DNA of 32,943 bases from contig JANMZR010000261.1 of the NCBI GenBank assembly GCA_031383555.1, positions 1 to 32,943 on the forward strand. Direction: 5' to 3'. Of the stretch, positions 23,583 to 32,411 are shown piece by piece. Source of the DNA: JANMZR01 sp031383555. Its GTDB lineage: Bacteria; Bacteroidota; Bacteroidia; Cytophagales; Spirosomataceae. The notes below the pieces were generated by a model. That model was not told where the DNA came from, searched no databases, and saw only the letters and a program-made list of their open reading frames with translations. Both the position numbers and the translations under genes were made by a program. The number at the start of each line of letters is the position of its first letter. The first letter of the stretch is position 1.

Positions 23583-25166
23583 TTAAAGGTCGGTAATAGC
23601 TTTGTATTTTGGCACTAATATTTTTATAAATACCCAAGCTAATAGATAAGCAATGGCACAATATCCAAACATAATTGAATATGATATCATCATTTCGGCT
23701 TGAACAGTTTGTTTTTGTATTTCCATTAATTTTGCAAGACTATTTGAATCAATTTGCTGAAGTTTTTCGATTGCATCAGCTGGTAAGCTTTTAAGCTCAA
23801 TTGTGTTCAGATTTATGAGATCGTTGTTTTTATTAAATAGGCTTATGTTTTTTATTTTTTCCATAAAATCACCTAAATTTTGCATTTGTGCTTCGTCCCA
23901 ACTTTTCGAAATACCAAGCTGCTTGTATTTATCGAAAAGCCAGCCTCCTGATTTAGAAACAAGCACTCCGCCCAAACCGCCAGCCATACCTCCTATGCCT
24001 ACTACTGAGCCTATAGCTTTTTTGGGAAACAAGTCGCTAACAGTTGTAAAAATATTGGCACTCCAAGCTTGATGTGCTGAGGCACCAATACCAATTAAGA
24101 TTACCGGAACCCAAAAGCTAATATAACCAAAAGGCTGAGCAAGTAGAATTACCAAAGGTATAAAGGCGATTATAAGCATTGCTTTCATGCGGCCATCGAA
24201 AACTTTGTGACCTCTGTTAATAAAATACATTGGAAACCAGCCCCCTACTATGCTACCTATTGTAGCTATTGTGTATAATGTAGCCAATGGCCAAGTGATA
24301 GCAGTACCACTAATATCATACTGGGCGTTGAGAAATGCGGGTAACCAAAATAAGAAAAACCACCAAACACCATCAGTAAAAAACTTACCAGCCACAAAAG
24401 CCCAGGTTTGTCGATACCCCAACAACTTAGTCCATGAAATGCCTTTATTATCAGTGATGCTTACTATTTCGCTGTTTTCCTCCTCTTCTTGGGAATTTAT
24501 ATAAGCAAGTTCGGTAGCCGAAAGGTTTTTTTGCTGCTCAGGCTTATCATACATTTTGTACCAAAATAACAACCATAAAAATCCAATTAATCCCATAACA
24601 ATAAAGGCGGCTTCCCAGCCCCAGTTTTCACTTATCCATGGAACTGTCAACGGTGCCAATATTGCACCAACGTTTGTTCCTGAATTAAAAATACCTGTTG
24701 CTAAAGAACGCTCTTTTTTTGGAAAATACTCTGCTATAGCTTTTATCGCAGCGGGGAAGTTGCCAGCCTCACCAAATGCTAGGGCAGCTCGAGAAAACAT
24801 AAAGCCTAAAATAGATACCGAAAACCCAGCTATACCAAACCAACCCAACATTGTGCTGATACCTTGTCCTATTGGAATAGCTATTGCATGAATAATAGCG
24901 GCAACTGACCAAATAATGATTGCCCATGCATAACCCTTTTTAGTACCAAGCTTATCAATAATTCTCCCAGCAAAAAGTAAGGAGATAGCATAGCCAAACT
25001 GAAAAACTGAGGTGATATTTGCGTAGTCTGTATTGCTCCAACTAAATAACTTAGCCAAATATGGTTGTAGAAGACTAAGCACCTGACGATCAAGGTAGTT
25101 GACGGTAGTTGCAAAAAATACCAAAGCACAGATTGTCCAGCGATATTTTCCAATTTTATTTTCCAT
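23583..25166 (-). CDS. exuT: ExuT-like MFS transporter (hexuronate type) with a long hydrophilic insertion
   Basis: A 527-residue MFS carrier of the anion:cation symporter group. Opening motifs YRWTICALVFFATTVNYLDR and QVLSLLQPYLAKLF, then FAGRIIDKLGTKKGYAWAI, FGEAGNFPAAIKAIAEYFPK and FNSGTNVGAILAPLTVPWIS closely follow ExuT. Members import D-galacturonate, D-glucuronate or related sugar acids with protons, and the nearby altronate dehydratase fits that role. Usual members have about 430 residues; here residues ~421-490, before the last helix, form an extra hydrophilic, partly helical segment (SWDEAQMQNLGDFMEKIKN and further LPADAIEKLQQIDSNSLAKL). The gene starts 26 bases after copy 3 of the short repeat. 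Substrate is inferred from family and neighbours. Confidence 0.88.
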   Translation of the reverse strand: MENKIGKYRWTICALVFFATTVNYLDRQVLSLLQPYLAKLFSWSNTDYANITSVFQFGYAISLLFAGRIIDKLGTKKGYAWAIIIWSVAAIIHAIAIPIGQGISTMLGWFGIAGFSVSILGFMFSRAALAFGEAGNFPAAIKAIAEYFPKKERSLATGIFNSGTNVGAILAPLTVPWISENWGWEAAFIVMGLIGFLWLLFWYKMYDKPEQQKNLSATELAYINSQEEEENSEIVSITDNKGISWTKLLGYRQTWAFVAGKFFTDGVWWFFLFWLPAFLNAQYDISGTAITWPLATLYTIATIGSIVGGWFPMYFINRGHKVFDGRMKAMLIIAFIPLVILLAQPFGYISFWVPVILIGIGASAHQAWSANIFTTVSDLFPKKAIGSVVGIGGMAGGLGGVLVSKSGGWLFDKYKQLGISKSWDEAQMQNLGDFMEKIKNISLFNKNNDLINLNTIELKSLPADAIEKLQQIDSNSLAKLMEIQKQTVQAEMMISYSIMFGYCAIAYLLAWVFIKILVPKYKAITDL

Positions 25167-25192
25167 TTTTTATTTTAAGTTTAGAGTTTTTT

Positions 25193-25217
25193 GCCAAAAA
25201 GGCACTAAGACACAAAA
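25193..25217 (-). repeat. Interspersed ~25-base repeat, copy 3 (before ExuT-like gene)
   Basis: + strand GCCAAAAAGGCAC then TAAGACACAAAA. It lies 26 bases before the transporter start codon, in the same orientation as the two other copies. It is the most diverged copy. Confidence 0.5.
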
Positions 25218-25275
25218 TTTGTTTTATAAATTATTTTATTCAACAATAAAACAATTTAACATATTAACAATTCAA

Positions 25276-25704
25276 TTATAATTTAACAGCCTGCCTAGCC
25301 AAAAGTAGCCAATTTTTTCCAGATTTTTGATAAACCTGTAAAACAGCGATATTAGCAACACCGTCCACTCCATGGTTGGTATAAACCGCTTTAAACTTAT
25401 GCCTAACTACAGCTGTTTTTCCAGTAATTTGTATAGTTTGATTTGAAATATCAATAGATTCAAAATTATTAGTACCTGAAGCAATGGCCTCAACATATTG
25501 CTTTTTATTTTCAACTTTTGAATCGGAATGTCCATAGCTCAAATTTTCATGAGTGTTTGCCTCCAAAGCCATTTTATCGCCATGAACCATGGCCTTTCTA
25601 ATGGCTTCAACGGTTTCCGCCACCAGCTTTTCATCTTTTGATTGAGAAAAAATTGGGTTTGTATTGAAGTAAATAATTGCAAGTAAAATGGGTATTATTC
25701 TCAT
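25276..25704 (-). CDS. Secreted DUF4440/SnoaL-like (NTF2-fold) protein
   Basis: The 142 residues open with a signal peptide (MRIIPILLAIIYFNTNPIFS, cleavage near 20-21). The mature ~120 residues follow the DUF4440 pattern: a first helix VAETVEAIRKAMVHGDKMAL, ANTHENLSYGHSDSKVENKK (LSYGHS is typical), a middle strand region QTIQITGKTAVVRHKFKAVY and the final IAVLQVYQKSGKNWLLLARQ. This small cone fold often binds a hydrophobic ligand or acts as isomerase or dehydratase, but no catalytic residue can be assigned. It lies between the altronate dehydratase and the hexuronate transporter on the same strand, so it may share their transcript; no function in uronate use is established. Confidence 0.85.
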   Translation of the reverse strand: MRIIPILLAIIYFNTNPIFSQSKDEKLVAETVEAIRKAMVHGDKMALEANTHENLSYGHSDSKVENKKQYVEAIASGTNNFESIDISNQTIQITGKTAVVRHKFKAVYTNHGVDGVANIAVLQVYQKSGKNWLLLARQAVKL

Positions 25705-25737
25705 TTGAATGTTTTTTAAAAGGGTAAAATTTTAGAA

Positions 25738-25770
25738 TTCTCGCCAGCTTTACGGCTCGAAACGACAAAG
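25738..25770. repeat. Half copy of the REP-like element
   Basis: TTCTCGCCAG (25738-25747) and CGGCTCGAAACGACAAAG (25753-25770) match the right half of the 14021-14105 element, with a 5-base spacer in place of 12. The left arms are absent, so it cannot form the long hairpin. It lies seven bases past the uxaA stop. Confidence 0.65.
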
Positions 25771-25776
25771 TAAGGC

Positions 25777-27408
25777 CTACAAGGAAACCCCCCTTTTCCA
25801 AGGAATGAAATCGTCGTGACCAGCAGCCACAGCTTTAGGAATATATTCACCGGAAACAGTAGCAATACATAATTCCAATAATTCTTCTCCCATTTGAGCA
25901 ATTGATTTTTGGCCAGTTATGATTGTTCCTGTGTCAATATCAATGATATCTGCCATTTTTGTGGCCAGAGTTGTATTTGTTGATATTTTAAGAACAGGAC
26001 AAATTGGATTGCCCATCGGATTGCCCAAACCGGTTGTAAACATTAAAACATTTGCTCCAGAACCAGCTAACCCGGTCGTACATTCAGCATCGCCACCAGG
26101 AGTACAAAGTAAATTTAACCCTGGATTTGTAGCAATTTCAGTGTAATCCAACACACCAGTTACGGGTGAGTTTCCTCCTTTTTTTGCCGCTCCGGCCGAT
26201 TTCATAGCATCGGTAATAAGGCCGTCTTTTATATTACCTGGCGATGGATTCATGTCAAAACCCACGCCAACTGCTGCTGCATGTTTGGCATAAGCATCTT
26301 GCAAGTTTGAAAACTTTGTAGCTAATTCATCAGAAACACATCTATTAATTAGCTCTTGCTCCATGCCGCAAAGTTCAGGGAATTCGGCTAACATGATTTT
26401 TCCGCCTAAGGCAGCCAATAAATCAGAGCAATATCCTACAGCAGGATTGGCCGAAATGCCAGAAAAACCATCTGAACCACCACATTCAACTCCTAAATTG
26501 ATATGCGAAAGTGAGGCTGGTTTACGAGATATTTTATTGGCTTCGATCAAACCTAAAAATGTCTTTTTCATAGCCTCTTGGATCATAACTGATTCATTAC
26601 CAATAGTTTGCTGATCGAAAATATAAATGGGCTTTGTTTGATTAGGGTCCAATTTTTGGTAGGCATCTTCAAATTGTTTTACCTGTGCATTTTGGCAACC
26701 CAAACTCAAAACCGTAGCGCCGGCCACATTTGGATGAGCCACATATCCAGCCAATAATTGACAAAGGGTTTGGGCATCATCACGTGTACCCCCGCAACCC
26801 ATTGTATGTGTAAGAAACTTTAAACCATCAATGTTTTCAAATACTTTTTTTGATTTAACTACTGATAATTCTTCTTCAAATTCAATTTCATTGATGTCTC
26901 CTCCATTTTTGTAAGTATTTACTAATGAGCGAGATAGATTTGCAAATTGATTACTAGGAGCATAACCTAATTCATCAAGAAATGCGTTTTTTATACTTTC
27001 TAAATTCTGATTTTCGCAAAAAACCATAGGTATGAATACCCAATAATTAGCCGTTCCTATTTTGCCATCCGCACGGTGGTATCCATTGAATGTTCTGTTT
27101 TCAAATTTGGAAATATCTGGTTTTTGCCAAGTTAACGAAGGTATTCTTTTCCCATATTTCTCAGCTTCATGTTTGGTATTAAATGTTGTGATTTGCTCTC
27201 CCTTTTGAATTTTATGGGAAGCTTTCCCCACTTTTACGCCATACATGTTGATGAGATCACCCACATTTAATTCGTTTTCAGAGAATTTATGTTTGGCTGG
27301 AATATCCATCACTAGCTCAATTCCATTATGAATCTCTCCTTTTTTCAAATCAGAAAGAGCAACATACACATTATCCGTTGGATTTATTTTTACTGATTTA
27401 TTCGACAT
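25777..27408 (-). CDS. uxaA: Altronate dehydratase family protein (UxaA)
   Basis: The 543 residues combine an N-terminal SAF domain (about 1-95, with IPAKHKFSENELNVGDLINM) and the large UxaA dehydratase domain (about 100-543). Family motifs: HRADGKIGTANYWVFIP, THTMGCGGTRDDAQ (201-213), VLSLGCQNAQ, LGVECGGSDGFSGISANPAV, VGFDMNPSPGNIKDGL, TTGLAGSGANVLMFTTGLGN and PICPVLKISTNT; conserved Cys205, Cys238 and the ECGG Cys are candidate iron ligands. The enzyme dehydrates D-altronate to 2-keto-3-deoxy-D-gluconate in galacturonate breakdown. UxaB, UxaC and KDG kinase/aldolase are not in the window. A galactarate-type substrate is possible, but the ExuT-like neighbour favours altronate. A TAnnTTTG box and a palindrome lie upstream. 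Confidence 0.9.
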   Translation of the reverse strand: MSNKSVKINPTDNVYVALSDLKKGEIHNGIELVMDIPAKHKFSENELNVGDLINMYGVKVGKASHKIQKGEQITTFNTKHEAEKYGKRIPSLTWQKPDISKFENRTFNGYHRADGKIGTANYWVFIPMVFCENQNLESIKNAFLDELGYAPSNQFANLSRSLVNTYKNGGDINEIEFEEELSVVKSKKVFENIDGLKFLTHTMGCGGTRDDAQTLCQLLAGYVAHPNVAGATVLSLGCQNAQVKQFEDAYQKLDPNQTKPIYIFDQQTIGNESVMIQEAMKKTFLGLIEANKISRKPASLSHINLGVECGGSDGFSGISANPAVGYCSDLLAALGGKIMLAEFPELCGMEQELINRCVSDELATKFSNLQDAYAKHAAAVGVGFDMNPSPGNIKDGLITDAMKSAGAAKKGGNSPVTGVLDYTEIATNPGLNLLCTPGGDAECTTGLAGSGANVLMFTTGLGNPMGNPICPVLKISTNTTLATKMADIIDIDTGTIITGQKSIAQMGEELLELCIATVSGEYIPKAVAAGHDDFIPWKRGVSL

Positions 27409-27449
27409 GAATATTTTTTTTCACTCAATTATATGAAAATTTTTTGAAT

Positions 27450-27457
27450 CAAATTTA
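27450..27457 (-). promoter_or_regulatory. Candidate -7 box (TAAATTTG) of uxaA
   Basis: TAAATTTG on the - strand matches TAnnTTTG exactly and lies 41 bases before the uxaA ATG. A TTTG at -33 is not evident. Confidence 0.4.
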
Positions 27458-27498
27458 AGCTATCCAATTTGTTAATTTCATTAAATTTTAAGAATAAA

Positions 27499-27518
27499 TC
27501 ACGTATTCGATTGCGTGA
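27499..27518. promoter_or_regulatory. Imperfect 20-base palindrome before uxaA (operator candidate)
   Basis: TCACGTATTCGATTGCGTGA is symmetric at 16 of 20 positions, with arms TCACG/CGTGA and a central TCGA. It is centred about 63 bases before the predicted uxaA transcription start, a position common for activators or for a LacI/GntR-type regulator. No second copy was found in the window. Confidence 0.35.
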
Positions 27519-27557
27519 ATTGAATAAAGAATTAATGAAAATATTACTATTTTAGAA

Positions 27558-30500
27558 TTACCTCAAAGTTGTCAAAAACTCAACTACATCCCTAATTTCT
27601 CTTTTTGAGAGTAAGGAGCCCATCGCTGGCATACTTGAAGGTAGGTTTTCTCTCTTTTTTATTCTTGATTTTTCCACGACTAAAGGCTCTGCATCTGAGG
27701 TATTTATGGTGAGTTCAGAGTCTGACTCTTTAGCCAAAAGACCCACTACTTCCTGGCCGTTGGAAAGTGTGATAGACACATTACCATAACCCGGTGCCAA
27801 ACGATTACTTGGGTCAACTAGTGCTTGCAATAATTGCTCCCGTGTAAGTGCACCCGCTATGTGTGTGAGTGCTGGGCCTACATTACCACCTCCACGGCCA
27901 GCATCGTGGCAGCGTGTACATTGAGCCGCTGCATTATTGTTAAAAATACCCCGTCCAGTTACCCAATTTCCACCGTTTAAAGTTTCAACATATTCATCAA
28001 AAATAGAGCCTTGTTGTTTGAATGTTGAAATTTTCGCCTTCAAATCGGCTGAACCTGAAGCTTCTGCTGCTTCAAAAAGTTCTAAAGAAAGTGAGCTTGG
28101 AATCTCTTTATTTTTTAGTTGGGCAATCAAATTTCCAAGAATTGTTTCCGTTTTGTTTAGATCCAATTTGCCTAAAACTGCAATTATTTGCTGCTTTTCT
28201 TTTAAGCTACCAGTAGCTAAAATTTTAGAAACTATCAATGGTAAAGACTCTTTTGTTGTATTTGAATTATCTAAAAAACCAAGTCCTGCTGTCCGAATAT
28301 TTTCATTTTTATCTTCAATGGCCAGCTTAATTAAACTATCCATATTCCTGTATTTCAACAAGTTAAGATTACTCAAAATAGCCGATTTCACTTTTATACT
28401 TGAGGAATTTTCAAACATATTGGCCAAATCAGTATTAAAATCAGCTATTTCTAAATTACCCAAAAGATTGATGGCAGAAAGTACTGTTTCTTCGTTTTTA
28501 TCATTCAAAAAACTGGAAATATGAGGAACTATTTTACTTTTCACTATGGCTGGATCACGAGCAATTGCCCCACGGTGACGGCCATCAACACGATCCATCA
28601 CTGAAGGGCTTGCCCAAGAGCTGATTGTTGACAAAGCCTCAGATTTTAATTTATCAGGAATGTCGCCACGAGTTGAATAATTAACTAAATCATTGAATTG
28701 CTTTTCGCCACCAACCCGTAAACATGCATTAATCGACCTTCTTATAATAACCTCATTGGTAAACCTTTTATCGTTAATTAACTCAGCGAGTGCAGGCAAA
28801 GCTGCAATAATTGAAAGGTCATCGTTGATGCCACGGGCTGCCTCTGCAACTATGTATTCGTCTGCGTCTTTCAAGAAAATTGAAATATTTTCATTGCTCA
28901 ATTTGCGTAAAACCAATACGGCAGCTGTTCTCAAGGCTTTACTTGGGTTATTAGCCAAAGCTAAAATAGGCTCAACTGCGCCGATTTTTGATAAAGCCAA
29001 AACACCCGCATGACGTAAGTATATTTCTTCGTCATTATTGGCTTTCAACATATCGATTAACGGTTGTATAGCGGATTTTTCTTTATTTATTCCAAGTGCC
29101 TCTGCCGCATAAAATTTTATCCGTGGGTTTTCATGTTTCAATAAACTAATCAATTGATTACCAGCTCCTAATATTTTTGAATCGCCAATTACTTTTGCTA
29201 CCTGTGCAATTATTTCAGCATCTTTATCAGCTAAAAGAATGATTAAACTTGCACCATATTTTGAGTCTTTTCTCGCCAACTGGCCAATTCCCCAAATGCT
29301 ATTAATTCTGGCCAATTGATTGTTTGAGGTTTTAACGGTTTTTTCAAAAATTAAAAAACCTTTTTGGCCTCTTTCAGCCAATTCAAATTGTGCTTTTTGG
29401 CGAATTCTTTGGTCTACATTTGCCAATAAATTACCTAAATAATCATCAGTTTGTTTGTTATAATCTAGCTGGAGTAATAGTTTTGTTTCCTCTCGAATGG
29501 CTTGCAAATCATTTTTATCGGCATTTACATCAATTTTCCAAACTCGTCCATAATTTTTTGTATCCCAGCCATTTATCCAGTCGGCAGCATATAATGCACC
29601 ATCGGGTCCGAAGCGAATTCCTGTTGGCAATATACCCGAAACTACATCAGTTTCTCCATCCAAAACGAATGAAGCACCTTTTGGCTTTAAACCAAACGAC
29701 CAAATATGTGAGCGGGCAGCCCCGCCAACAAATTCCACTAAAAAATATTTATTTTTCCAAGCAGATCCTAAAGCTGTTCCTGGGTTGTAAACCATTCCAG
29801 TTGGCCCATTATGGAAGTTTTGAATGGGTGGTATAATGTATGCGGCTTGGCCATCCCAACGAGGCAAATACAATTTCTCGTCCATCCAAACTTTATAGCT
29901 ATTGTTTTTGGGGTCGGTGTATTTTCCATATTGCCAATTGCTTCGCCAGCCAGCATCAGAGCCACGCACCACATGTACCAATCGCTCCGACTCCCCTTGG
30001 TGATCACCATCATTATCAGAGCTAATTAAGTCGCCAAAATCGTTAAAAACGAATTCGTGTGTATTACGCAAACCAGTTGCAAATATCTCAAAATCAGAGC
30101 CATCGGGGTTGGATCGTGCAATAAATCCTGAATTTGGATTAGGAAATTTTTCTCCATTTAGAGCCGTAACATTTGCACCAATATCACCCATATTCCAGTA
30201 TATTCGACCGTCGGGGCCTTCCACCACTCCAGACATATTATGACCACTAAAGCCTATATGCACACCGTAACCGGTGCTAATCGAGGTTTTTTTATCAGGT
30301 AAACCATCATTATTGGTATCAGTAAGCCTCCATAAGTCTGGAGCTAATGCATAAAACATTTCTTTGCCTTTTACTAACAAACCACCCGCCACATCCGTGA
30401 CTTCCTGATTGAAATCTGAAAGCACTCTGGTAGCAATTTCAGCCAAACCGTCGTTGTTTTTATCCTCAATTTTCCAAATTTCTTCTTTTTCTACGGCTAG

Positions 30501-30953
30501 ATCTTGCCAGTCATGGGAGCCGTCTTCATTCAAGTCTTTTAGCCAATCATTTTCTTTGGATTTTTCAGGTGCAAATGTTTTCCTTAAAAAAGCTCGACGG
30601 TCTTCAACAGATTGTAAACCAATGGATTCGGTCATCCAATGGCGATAACCCCGGATATCAAATTCAGAGTTTTTTTGGCGTACTGTACGGGTTAAATATA
30701 CTGCTCCTTTTTCGTCAATATCCATGGAAACGGGGTCAGGAGCCAGTGAATCTGATGCCCAAAGTGTCATTTGAAGGCCTTCGGCGAGTTTTGCCGGGGT
30801 TTTGGCTCGGATAGCTGCGGCTCGTTGCACAATATCCGATTGGTTTTCATTGATGATGATTGCTACTGTTTTTGAGGCAGATTTTATACAAGAAATCACA
30901 AAAACACCAATTAATACTATTAGGATTGACTTAAAAGAGAATATTTTTTTCAT
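27558..30953 (-). CDS. PVC-type haem-binding lipoprotein: beta-propeller, HEAT repeats, cytochrome c domain
   Basis: The 1131 residues from ATG 30953 start with a lipoprotein signal (MKKIFSFKSILIVLIGVFVI then SC), which is why this start is preferred to the ATG at 30983. A membrane-bound-dehydrogenase-type beta-propeller (about 45-480) carries GLQMTLWASD, VEGPDGRIYWN, TGLRNTHEFVFND and GIRFGPDGALYAADW, plus four Asp-rich calcium-like loops (LNEDG, KNNDG, TNNDG, DNDGD). HEAT repeats follow (about 510-970). A C-terminal cytochrome c domain has the haem motif CTRCH (about 1012-1016), VGPAL and a likely axial Met in SMPAMG. Such proteins are frequent in Planctomycetes, Verrucomicrobia and Cytophagales and are thought to oxidise sugars or alcohols, but substrates are largely unknown. 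It requires cytochrome c maturation. Confidence 0.93.
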   Translation of the reverse strand: MKKIFSFKSILIVLIGVFVISCIKSASKTVAIIINENQSDIVQRAAAIRAKTPAKLAEGLQMTLWASDSLAPDPVSMDIDEKGAVYLTRTVRQKNSEFDIRGYRHWMTESIGLQSVEDRRAFLRKTFAPEKSKENDWLKDLNEDGSHDWQDLAVEKEEIWKIEDKNNDGLAEIATRVLSDFNQEVTDVAGGLLVKGKEMFYALAPDLWRLTDTNNDGLPDKKTSISTGYGVHIGFSGHNMSGVVEGPDGRIYWNMGDIGANVTALNGEKFPNPNSGFIARSNPDGSDFEIFATGLRNTHEFVFNDFGDLISSDNDGDHQGESERLVHVVRGSDAGWRSNWQYGKYTDPKNNSYKVWMDEKLYLPRWDGQAAYIIPPIQNFHNGPTGMVYNPGTALGSAWKNKYFLVEFVGGAARSHIWSFGLKPKGASFVLDGETDVVSGILPTGIRFGPDGALYAADWINGWDTKNYGRVWKIDVNADKNDLQAIREETKLLLQLDYNKQTDDYLGNLLANVDQRIRQKAQFELAERGQKGFLIFEKTVKTSNNQLARINSIWGIGQLARKDSKYGASLIILLADKDAEIIAQVAKVIGDSKILGAGNQLISLLKHENPRIKFYAAEALGINKEKSAIQPLIDMLKANNDEEIYLRHAGVLALSKIGAVEPILALANNPSKALRTAAVLVLRKLSNENISIFLKDADEYIVAEAARGINDDLSIIAALPALAELINDKRFTNEVIIRRSINACLRVGGEKQFNDLVNYSTRGDIPDKLKSEALSTISSWASPSVMDRVDGRHRGAIARDPAIVKSKIVPHISSFLNDKNEETVLSAINLLGNLEIADFNTDLANMFENSSSIKVKSAILSNLNLLKYRNMDSLIKLAIEDKNENIRTAGLGFLDNSNTTKESLPLIVSKILATGSLKEKQQIIAVLGKLDLNKTETILGNLIAQLKNKEIPSSLSLELFEAAEASGSADLKAKISTFKQQGSIFDEYVETLNGGNWVTGRGIFNNNAAAQCTRCHDAGRGGGNVGPALTHIAGALTREQLLQALVDPSNRLAPGYGNVSITLSNGQEVVGLLAKESDSELTINTSDAEPLVVEKSRIKKRENLPSSMPAMGSLLSKREIRDVVEFLTTLR

Positions 30954-30988
30954 TAATCGTAAAATTTTTAAATTTAAACTCAAAATAA

Positions 30989-30996
30989 CAAAATTA
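30989..30996 (-). promoter_or_regulatory. Candidate -7 box (TAATTTTG) of the PVC-type cytochrome gene
   Basis: TAATTTTG on the - strand lies 35 bases before the chosen ATG (30953), predicting a leader of about 30 bases and supporting that start over 30983, which would lie at the transcription start. No -33 box is visible. Confidence 0.4.
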
Positions 30997-31103
30997 TTTT
31001 TGGAAAACTATCCGCTAATAATAAGATGGATTTGGGCAAATGGTTTTTTGAAAACTATAAATAAATAATTGAAAACTAAATATTTATTAAACTCTCGATT
31101 TTG

Positions 31104-32270
31104 TTATCTATTTCTGCCATATTTTTCATGGCTACTCACCCATTCATTGGCAACTATTGCCGAAGCCAGTGATAATTCGCCACAAAGTACCACTCCAGCC
31201 ATAATTTCTGCGAGTTTAAGTGCTTTTCCTGCACCAAAGCAACCCATCATTTCAAGACATTCCTTTTGAGTTGGTAAAGCCGTACCTCCACCAAAAGTTG
31301 CAATAATTAATGAAGGAATAGTAATTGAAAAATAATAGTCGCCGTTAGGCAAAACTTCACTAAAAGTGAGGGCAGCTGACGATTCGGCAATATTGGCAAC
31401 ATCTTGACCAGTAGCAATAAAGATGGCGGTTAATCCATTGGCAGAATGCGAGCCATTGTTGTTGGAATTGGCTAAAAAAGCACCCATATTAGAGAGCTGC
31501 CGTTGTCTAAAAAGTACCTCTGGGGTTACGTGCATAATATTTTTTAACAAATCAGCAGGAATTGAAATTTCTGCAACTACTTTTTTACCTCTACCAAAAA
31601 GTGTATTCAATTGCGAGTGTTTTTTGTCGGTATCTAAATTTCCCGACATTGCAAAATGCTCAAGGCCTTCAATATTTTGATCCAATATCCAATAACATGC
31701 TTTATGAGCTGCTTTGGTAACCATATTTTGACCAGCTGCATCTCCAGTTGAAAAATTGAAACGCAACCAAACTAACTTACTTACAAAATGTTGTTCAATT
31801 TTGATTAGCTTACCGGTTTGCGTAGTTTCTTCTGCTTTTTCTTTTATTTTTTGAAAATTAGTATCAACCCATAAACCAAATTTTTGGGCATATCGGGCAT
31901 TTTCAAAAACAAATATTGGTGCTCGTTGCATGGCATCATCCAAAACTGTACAAGTAATGCCTCCAGCTGCATTAGTCAATTTCATACCTCTATTATAACT
32001 AGCCACCAAAGTGCCTTCTGTAGTTGCCATGGGCACATAATATTCGCCTTGGGCATGTTCACCAAGTATTTTTAACGGTCCTGCAAAGCCAATAGGCACT
32101 TGCGCAACTCCAGAAAAATTTTCAATATTTCCTTTCAAAATAGCAGGATCAAAGGAATAGTTAGCTATATGATTAAAATCTACTGAAGATTTTTCACTAA
32201 CAAAATCTCGTCGAGCTTTTGCAATTTCGTTTGTATAGTTATTTTCTCTATTAAAAGGTAGTTTTTCCAT
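31104..32270 (-). CDS. Hydroxymethylglutaryl-CoA reductase, class I-like
   Basis: Reduces HMG-CoA to mevalonate for isoprenoid synthesis. The 388 residues form the soluble catalytic domain without membrane anchor. Motifs: FAGPLKI, PMATTEGTLVASYNRG with catalytic Glu85, FSTGDAAGQNMVTKA, TDKKHSQLNTLFGRGKKVVA with Lys216, ATGQDVANIAESSA with Asp290, TIPSLIIATFGGGTALPTQ and a C-terminal His381 in VSSHEKYGRN. The TDKK and GRGK pattern is that of class I (eukaryote and archaeal type), so a biosynthetic role is expected. It lies 150 bases before the PVC-type gene. No other mevalonate-pathway gene is visible, but presence of this enzyme implies that the organism uses mevalonate for isoprenoids. Confidence 0.95.
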   Translation of the reverse strand: MEKLPFNRENNYTNEIAKARRDFVSEKSSVDFNHIANYSFDPAILKGNIENFSGVAQVPIGFAGPLKILGEHAQGEYYVPMATTEGTLVASYNRGMKLTNAAGGITCTVLDDAMQRAPIFVFENARYAQKFGLWVDTNFQKIKEKAEETTQTGKLIKIEQHFVSKLVWLRFNFSTGDAAGQNMVTKAAHKACYWILDQNIEGLEHFAMSGNLDTDKKHSQLNTLFGRGKKVVAEISIPADLLKNIMHVTPEVLFRQRQLSNMGAFLANSNNNGSHSANGLTAIFIATGQDVANIAESSAALTFSEVLPNGDYYFSITIPSLIIATFGGGTALPTQKECLEMMGCFGAGKALKLAEIMAGVVLCGELSLASAIVANEWVSSHEKYGRNR

Positions 32271-32353
32271 AAATGAAAATAGTTTTTAATGCTTTTTGGT
32301 AAATTTATCCTAAATATTTGATTATAAAAAACTCAAATAATTGACTGTTACAC

Positions 32354-32388
32354 AAAAAAAGCTGCCAAATTTTTATTTGACAGCTTTT
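32354..32388 (-). terminator. Intrinsic terminator after the DUF3471-like gene
   Basis: AAAAGCTGCCAAAT (32357-32370) and ATTTGACAGCTTTT (32375-32388) pair with one mismatch around a TTTT loop; on the - strand the stem is followed by a run of T (A run 32354-32360). It lies 24 bases past the gene at 32412-32792. The other strand also carries T and A tracts, so it may work in both directions. Confidence 0.8.
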
Positions 32389-32411
32389 AAAAAAATTTTG
32401 TTAAACAAAGT

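Noticed and set aside
27937..28524. 195-codon + strand open frame opposite the PVC-type gene
   Set aside because: It is antisense to a well-supported coding region and its translation shows no domain; a shadow of the real gene.
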